From NCBI RefSeq assembly GCF_000383855.1, contig NZ_KB912877.1, positions 4,153,226 to 4,217,225 of the forward strand: a DNA stretch of 64,000 nt. Reading direction: 5' to 3'. Below, piece after piece: positions 58,957 to 64,000 of the stretch. Every line of letters begins with the position of its first letter. Position 1 is the stretch's first letter. Made by a program: the position numbers and the translations under genes. Below the pieces are notes generated by a model. The model worked only from the letters and a program-made list of their open reading frames with translations, had not been told where the DNA came from and ran no database searches. This DNA comes from Methylobacter marinus A45 (GTDB lineage: Bacteria > Pseudomonadota > Gammaproteobacteria > Methylococcales > Methylomonadaceae).

Positions 58957-59466
58957 ATGGCGCAAGAAGATATACAAGTTAACAAGCATCAGCTTAACAA
59001 GCGTACAGGGAATAACATGCAGTTTTTAAGTTTTACGCTGGGTAACGAGGAGTACGGGGTCGATATTCTGCGCGTGCAGGAAATACGCAGTTGGGAACCG
59101 GTTTCCAGGATACCGAATGTTGCAGCTTATGAAAAAGGCGTGGTTAATCTCCGCGGTTCCATTGTGCCGATTATCGATTTAAGGGAAAGGTTTAATCTGG
59201 GGTATGCCGAATACACACAATTAACCGTGGTTGTTGTGCTACAGACTGGGGATGGCAATAAAATCCGCATAACGGGGGTTGTTGTCGACTCGGTTTCAGA
59301 TGTGGTTGATGTCGATAAGGCCAGGATTCAAAGCGCCCCGGACTTCGGTGCTAAAGTCAGTACCGAGTTTATTAGCGGACTCGTATCAGTCAATGACCGC
59401 ATGGTGATGTTATTGGATGTGGATAAATTACTGAAATTAGATGATGTAACGCAGGATGAAAGCTAA
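58957..59466 (+). CDS. cheW: Chemotaxis coupling protein CheW (first copy)
   Basis: Adaptor of 169 residues linking chemoreceptors to CheA. Core motifs are QFLSFTLGNEEYGVDILRVQEIRSW, PNVAAYEKGVVNLRGSIVPIIDLR and VNDRMVMLLDVDKLL. The first 20 residues are a polar extension; an internal ATG at about 59017 could be a shorter start. The second CheW of the operon is similar but clearly different in sequence, so the two may serve distinct receptor arrays. Confidence 0.94.
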   Translation: MAQEDIQVNKHQLNKRTGNNMQFLSFTLGNEEYGVDILRVQEIRSWEPVSRIPNVAAYEKGVVNLRGSIVPIIDLRERFNLGYAEYTQLTVVVVLQTGDGNKIRITGVVVDSVSDVVDVDKARIQSAPDFGAKVSTEFISGLVSVNDRMVMLLDVDKLLKLDDVTQDES

Positions 59467-59593
59467 ATCTCTAACAAGAAAGAAGCGATATTTATCAATA
59501 AAACCCCATAAAGGCCATACCCATTAATAGAATGGCTGATAAATAGAAAATAAAAAATTTATGCGTGTGGTTTAGTTCGAGAGGAAAATTATA

Positions 59594-61942
59594 ATGAGAA
59601 TAAACATGCCAGTAACCGATCGGGAAGCTCCGATGAAAAAAGGAATGATATTGGTTACCCGAACAGATTTGAAAGGACATATTACCTACGCAAACGATGC
59701 ATTTGTCGATATCAGCGGCTTTAGCCGTGAGGAACTGATCGGTTCCCCTCATAATATAGTCCGGCACCCGGATATGCCGGTAGCGGCGTATGAGGATATG
59801 TGGGCCACATTAAAACAGGGCAGGCCATGGGTCGCACCGGTAAAAAACCGGACTAAATCCGGTGATTTTTACTGGGTTGAAGCGAATGTGGCGCCGGTTT
59901 ATACCAATGGCCAGGTTCAGGAGTATGTTTCGGTCAGAACCGCGCTCAAACGCGAGCAAATTGAAAAAGCCGAGCAGTTTTACAAACAGCTTAATGCAAA
60001 TAAAGAAACAATGCGGCCTACGGGGCTAGCCGCATGGATTAAAGCAGTCAGGGAAATCAGTCTCCAGAAAAAAGCCGCCTTGACGTTGACAGCCTTCCTG
60101 TTGCCCCAACTTCTCTTGATGTACCAATTGTTTTTAGCACAGGATTACATGCTGCTAACCATTGCCGCGCTGCTGGTGGCGATCGGAACAGCGGTAGGTA
60201 TTGGCCTGGCCCGGTTATTCAACAATACACTGGAAGATACTATCGGTATTTTCTACCGACTGTTGAATGGCAATTTTGTGCTGAAAGGCATGGAATTAAG
60301 CCGAAATGATCAAGTAGGGGATTTTTTACGCGCGTTATACTCCATGAGCGTTAAATTGAATTCAGACTTTATTGCCGCCCAGGAAGTCGCTGCGGAAAAC
60401 TTGCGGATTAAATATGCGTTGGATAATGTCGGGTCCGCCGTCATGCTGGCCGATATTAACTTCGACATCATCTATATGAATAAAACAGCGCTGAAATTAT
60501 TCACCGATGCCGAGGATGATATTCGTAAACAGCTACCCGCTTTTAATGCCGGCGCTCTGTTAGGCAGCAACATTGACAGTTTTCATAAGAATCCGGCTCA
60601 TCAGCGTGGTATTTTGGAGAAGCTGAATAGTTCGTTTGCTTCCGATTTGGTTGTTGCCAACCATCATATGAATGTAATCGCCAGCCCCGTTTTTACCGAA
60701 AAAGGTGAACGCATTGGATTTGTCGCGGAATGGCATGATAGAACGGAAGAAGTCCAAATAGAGCGTGAAATTGAAGAACTGGTGTCCAATATTAAAGTCG
60801 GTGAACTTAGCAATCGCATTAACATGCGTGGAAAAGAAGGCTTTTTCAAGACGCTGTGCATTGAAATTAATGAATTAACGGATGTTATTGAAAGCGCTTT
60901 CAATGACATCAGCGGCGTTATGAAAAGCATGGCGGAGGGCGACTTGACACACTCTATCTCGACTGATTATCAAGGGGTTTATGCCGAGTGCAAGAATAAT
61001 ATTAACAACACCATGACTAAAGTCAGTGAAGTGTTTGCCCAGGTTCGCAATGCGGCCGACTTTATCGAGAGTTCATCGCAGGAAATCGCCAGCGGCAACA
61101 ACAATCTTTCACAGCGAGCGGAGCAACAGGCCGCTAGTCTGGAGGAAACCGCTTCCAGCATGGAAGAACTGACCAGCACAGTCAAAAATAATGCCGATAA
61201 CGCGCAACAGGCCAACCAAGTGGCCAACACTGCCCGGCAATTGGCGGAAAAAGGTGGCGATGTCGTAGGTTCAGCTATTGCGGCCATGCGTGAAATCAAT
61301 GAAAGCAGTAATAAAATCGCTGAAATCATCGGGGTTATCGATGAAATCGCCTTCCAGACCAATCTGCTGGCGTTGAATGCTTCGGTAGAAGCCGCCAGAG
61401 CCGGAGAGCAAGGTCGGGGCTTCTCGGTCGTGGCGACGGAGGTCCGCAATCTGGCGCAGCGTAGTGCCAATGCCGCTAAGCAGAGTAAAGAACTGATTCA
61501 GAATAGCGTCCAGAAAGTGCGGGCAGGATCCGGTTTTGTCAATGAAACCGGCGATGCGCTCCAGGAGATCGTCAACAGCGTCAAGCAGGTCAGCGACATC
61601 GTGTCCCAGATCGCGTCTGCGAGTGCCGAGCAATCCGCCGGCATCGAGCAGGTCAACCAGGCGGTCGCGCAAATGGACGATATTACCCAACAAAACGCGG
61701 CCCTGGCTGAACAAGCCTCGGCAGCGAGCGTCTCAATGAGCGAGCAATCCACGACCATGGCCCGATTGCTCGATTTCTTTAAAGTTAACAATGTCAATGC
61801 CGGAGCTAAACCACCAGCAAGCAATTCTGTTTCAACGGCTTCATCGATACCATCAGTAAAAAATGCCCCCAAACCGGTAACGCCGGCCACGCCGATTTTC
61901 GCTAAAGCCTTGGCCGACGATAGCGAATGGGAAGAGTTTTAA
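59594..61942 (+). CDS. Methyl-accepting chemotaxis protein with PAS domains and C-terminal EWEEF
   Basis: Receptor of 782 residues. An Aer-like N-terminal PAS domain (about 15-125: [25 protein letters not shown]) is cytoplasmic, followed by a transmembrane hairpin (about 162-206), a linker, a second PAS-like domain (about 270-390), a HAMP-like stretch and the signalling domain whose tip reads [20 protein letters not shown]. The last five residues are EWEEF, like the NWETF tether of Escherichia receptors that binds CheR/CheB; cheR is in this operon. A redox or energy signal is suggested by the Aer-like PAS but not proven. Confidence 0.93.
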   Translation: MRINMPVTDREAPMKKGMILVTRTDLKGHITYANDAFVDISGFSREELIGSPHNIVRHPDMPVAAYEDMWATLKQGRPWVAPVKNRTKSGDFYWVEANVAPVYTNGQVQEYVSVRTALKREQIEKAEQFYKQLNANKETMRPTGLAAWIKAVREISLQKKAALTLTAFLLPQLLLMYQLFLAQDYMLLTIAALLVAIGTAVGIGLARLFNNTLEDTIGIFYRLLNGNFVLKGMELSRNDQVGDFLRALYSMSVKLNSDFIAAQEVAAENLRIKYALDNVGSAVMLADINFDIIYMNKTALKLFTDAEDDIRKQLPAFNAGALLGSNIDSFHKNPAHQRGILEKLNSSFASDLVVANHHMNVIASPVFTEKGERIGFVAEWHDRTEEVQIEREIEELVSNIKVGELSNRINMRGKEGFFKTLCIEINELTDVIESAFNDISGVMKSMAEGDLTHSISTDYQGVYAECKNNINNTMTKVSEVFAQVRNAADFIESSSQEIASGNNNLSQRAEQQAASLEETASSMEELTSTVKNNADNAQQANQVANTARQLAEKGGDVVGSAIAAMREINESSNKIAEIIGVIDEIAFQTNLLALNASVEAARAGEQGRGFSVVATEVRNLAQRSANAAKQSKELIQNSVQKVRAGSGFVNETGDALQEIVNSVKQVSDIVSQIASASAEQSAGIEQVNQAVAQMDDITQQNAALAEQASAASVSMSEQSTTMARLLDFFKVNNVNAGAKPPASNSVSTASSIPSVKNAPKPVTPATPIFAKALADDSEWEEF

Positions 61943-61981
61943 AGGTCAATAGATACCCATCCATAGCAAGCTAGATTAAAT

Positions 61982-62476
61982 ATGACAACTGATACTCAGG
62001 CATCCAACAGTCAAATAGAGCAATTTCTTACCTTTCAGCTCGCCGGGGAAGCGTATGGTGTGGAAATTCTGAAAGTACAAGAAATACGAGGCTGGGAAGC
62101 CGTTCGCGTTATACCCAATACGCCGGCTTTTATCAAAGGAGCATTAAATTTACGGGGCTCTATTGTTCCGATCATTGATTTACGGGAACGGTTTTCGATG
62201 GAGAAGAGTGAATATTCACCCATGACCGTTGTTATTGTGCTTTGCGTTGAACACGATGAGAACTCGTATGTTATGGGAGTCGTAGCCGATGCCGTGTCGG
62301 ATGTGCTGGATGTAAAAGTAGCCGATATCAAGCAGACGCCGAATCTGGGAGCAAAAATAAATACACGTTACATGCGGGGCATATACGTTCATAAGCAAAG
62401 CATGATTATGTTGCTGGATGTGGACAAATTACTGAATCCGGATGAACTGGAAAGCATCGATAGCATGGTGTGCTAG
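61982..62476 (+). CDS. cheW: Chemotaxis coupling protein CheW (second copy)
   Basis: CheW adaptor of 164 residues with QFLTFQLAGEAYGVEILKVQEI, PNTPAFIKGALNLRGSIVPIIDLRERF and QSMIMLLDVDKLL. It lies 39 nt after the receptor gene and touches the parA start directly. Two CheW genes on either side of one receptor suggests an internal duplication or two signalling partners. No additional domain is present. Confidence 0.94.
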   Translation: MTTDTQASNSQIEQFLTFQLAGEAYGVEILKVQEIRGWEAVRVIPNTPAFIKGALNLRGSIVPIIDLRERFSMEKSEYSPMTVVIVLCVEHDENSYVMGVVADAVSDVLDVKVADIKQTPNLGAKINTRYMRGIYVHKQSMIMLLDVDKLLNPDELESIDSMVC

Positions 62477-63244
62477 GTGAGGGTGGTTGCGGTCATCAAT
62501 CAGAAAGGCGGAGTAGGAAAAACGACGACTTCCGCTAATTTAGGCCATGCAATTGCCGGCTCAGGAAAAAAAGTTACGGTAATTGATCTCGACCCGCAAG
62601 GCCATCTATCGGTTTCCTTGGGGGTCACACAAAACCATAGTGGTATTGACGACGTTCTCTTGAATAACAGAACGCTTCAACAGCAGCTTGTTTCCGTTCG
62701 GGAGGGCCTGCAATTGATTGCATCGGGCCGGAGGCTTCCGGAAATTGAACAGTTAAGCGAAGAGGGCGCGCGTAGCGGAGATTTACTAAGGCATGCGCTT
62801 CAGGGGAAACTTAGCGGTCAGGATTTCGTTTTTATAGATTGCCCGCCGTCATCGGGCCTGCTGGTGACCAATGCCTTGTTTGCCGTGGACGAAATTTTGA
62901 TTCCAATGACCGGCGACTTTCTGGCGTTGCAAGGCCTGTCGTATCTGATGGGAACCATCAGGAAATTTGAAAGGGTATTTAAGAAGAAATACAAAATCTT
63001 GTTGGTGATGTCACGATATTCACCAACCAGGCCTATATCGAAACAAGTGCTAAACATTCTGCTTCAGCATTTTCCAGAACAGATATTAGCGACAGTCATT
63101 AGAGAAACGGCAGTGCTGGCGGAATGCCCAAGCTTTGGTAAAACGATTTTAGAATATAGTCCGAAAAGTCGATCCGCAAGGGATTTTCGTAACCTTGCCA
63201 AGGATTTTCAGGAAAGCAGAGTGATGATATATGGCGGCAAATAA
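62477..63244 (+). CDS. ParA-family ATPase of chemotaxis cluster
   Basis: Deviant Walker-A ATPase of 255 residues: VINQKGGVGKTTTSANLGHA, Walker A' IDLDPQGHLSVSLGV and FIDCPPSSGL. Such ParA/Soj-like proteins in che clusters (ParC of Vibrio, PpfA of Rhodobacter) place chemoreceptor arrays in the cell. The GTG at 62477 follows the cheW stop with no gap. No parB is adjacent, as expected for a protein-positioning rather than DNA-partition ATPase. The positioning role is inferred. Confidence 0.87.
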   Translation: MRVVAVINQKGGVGKTTTSANLGHAIAGSGKKVTVIDLDPQGHLSVSLGVTQNHSGIDDVLLNNRTLQQQLVSVREGLQLIASGRRLPEIEQLSEEGARSGDLLRHALQGKLSGQDFVFIDCPPSSGLLVTNALFAVDEILIPMTGDFLALQGLSYLMGTIRKFERVFKKKYKILLVMSRYSPTRPISKQVLNILLQHFPEQILATVIRETAVLAECPSFGKTILEYSPKSRSARDFRNLAKDFQESRVMIYGGK

Positions 63245-63710
63245 TGAAAATAGTTTAATCGGATATGATCCTCTTGCCTGGATGGGCGAGGGTATCGACG
63301 AAATGCAGGAATCACAAGAACAACTATCAGGGATTGATACCGATACTGGCCAAAATGAATTTTTAGATCAATCGGATAATGAACAGCCTGTCGAAACGGA
63401 TATCCCTGAGACGGATCAGGATGAAGCCGACCAAGATGGCCCCTTCATCGACTTGGATGCGGTTTTGAATATCCAAAAAGTGAAACTGCTGCATGAAAAG
63501 CTGAAGAAATCGCTGGATGCCAATCATCTTATTGTATTGGATGCATCGGCCGTCACTTCAATCGATACCTCAATGCTGCAATTATTTGTGGCGCTGAAAC
63601 AGAAAGCGGCCAAACTGGATAAGGACATTATTATTAATTCACCATCTGATAAATTTATCGAATCCGCTGCATTGCTGGGCTTATCGGGAATACTCGATAT
63701 AGAGGCCTGA
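63231..63710 (+). CDS. STAS-domain protein with acidic N-terminus
   Basis: Protein of 159 residues. The first 75 are acidic and probably disordered (Asp/Glu/Gln-rich); the rest is a STAS domain like anti-sigma-factor antagonists, with LIVLDASAVTSIDTSMLQLF, where the Asp-Thr-Ser site is the usual phosphorylatable loop. It overlaps parA by 14 nt. It might be a CheX-like or scaffold part of the chemotaxis array; no anti-sigma partner is near. Confidence 0.82.
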   Translation: MAANNENSLIGYDPLAWMGEGIDEMQESQEQLSGIDTDTGQNEFLDQSDNEQPVETDIPETDQDEADQDGPFIDLDAVLNIQKVKLLHEKLKKSLDANHLIVLDASAVTSIDTSMLQLFVALKQKAAKLDKDIIINSPSDKFIESAALLGLSGILDIEA

Positions 63711-63761
63711 CGGAAACGGGCATTAGATATTCTTGGGCTCTATTGAAAAAGCAGGCAGGCA

Positions 63762-64000
63762 ATGGCACTGGAAGAAAAAACGCGTGAATTTAAATTCACC
63801 CGGGAAGATTTTAATTTCTTAAGAAATCTGTCCAAAGAACATTCAGGAATTCAAGTGCCTGATGGCAAGTTCGATATGTTTTATTCCCGGCTATCGAAAC
63901 GGGTAAGAGTGCTGGGATTTACAAATTTCAAGGACTATTGCCGGTATCTTAACGATCACCCGGAGCAGGAATTCACCGAGTTCATTAATGCCATTACCAC
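63762..64000 (+). CDS. cheR: Chemotaxis protein methyltransferase CheR (5' part, runs off window)
   Basis: About 80 N-terminal residues are visible. FTREDFNFLRNLSKEHSGIQ and FDMFYSRLSKRVRVLGF...DYCRYLNDHP match the helical N-terminal domain of CheR, which methylates receptor glutamates with SAM; the catalytic domain is outside. The ATG at 63762 has AGGCAGG before it. It would act on the receptor above, whose C-terminus carries an EWEEF tether. More che genes probably follow. Confidence 0.88.
   Translation, partial: MALEEKTREFKFTREDFNFLRNLSKEHSGIQVPDGKFDMFYSRLSKRVRVLGFTNFKDYCRYLNDHPEQEFTEFINAIT

Overview
The window looks like a chromosomal segment of a gammaproteobacterium, most likely a hopanoid-making type I methanotroph (Methylococcales). 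Two things suggest this: a large hopanoid locus (squalene synthase, squalene-hopene cyclase, HpnG, HpnO, HpnH, HpnB, HpnM) with copper genes of the CopC/CopD type, and a gammaproteobacterial housekeeping order (hrcA-grpE-dnaK-dnaJ-dapB-carA-carB-greA-yhbY-rlmE-ftsH-glmM-secG-tRNA-Leu). No methane monooxygenase or methanol dehydrogenase gene lies in the window, so the methanotroph label is an inference.

Region 1 (1-17 kb) is an isoprenoid-to-hopanoid supercluster. A tightly packed minus-strand operon runs sqs-shc-hpnG-small membrane ORF-hpnO-copC-copD-dxs, with gaps from a 4-nt overlap to 22 nt; its last gene leaves the window. A divergent plus-strand operon carries hpnH-hpnB-hpnM-mlaA. Next come apt and the usual xseB-ispA-dxs block with a second, complete dxs. 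Together these genes make DXP, farnesyl diphosphate, squalene, hopene and the adenosyl/amino side chain, salvage the adenine released by HpnG, and perhaps move lipids across the periplasm. The two dxs copies are about 99% identical over the visible overlap and form direct repeats around the cluster.

Region 2 (16.4-31 kb): a peptidase M23 gene, topoisomerase IV (parE, parC) with an aldehyde dehydrogenase, a FUN14-like protein and a thioesterase between them, a palindromic repeat tract, and the 2-oxoglutarate dehydrogenase operon sucA-sucB-lpd. The Lpd lacks the first cysteine of its redox-active disulfide.

Region 3 (31-38 kb): a DUF2914 protein, an H-NS-like protein, agmatine-to-putrescine genes (aguA, aguB) separated by a DUF2238 protein, an orphan MNT-type nucleotidyltransferase and a dispersed repeat; then recN and nadK.

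Region 4 (38-55 kb): heat-shock genes under a clear promoter and CIRCE operator, then dapB, carAB, greA, yhbY, rlmE, ftsH, glmM, a decayed tpiA remnant, secG and tRNA-Leu(GAG). folP, normally between ftsH and glmM, is absent.

Region 5 (55-64 kb): a gene-poor tract and a small exported protein, then a chemotaxis operon cheY-cheA-cheW-mcp-cheW-parA-STAS-cheR (the last is cut by the window end). No CRISPR array, rRNA, insertion sequence or prophage was seen.
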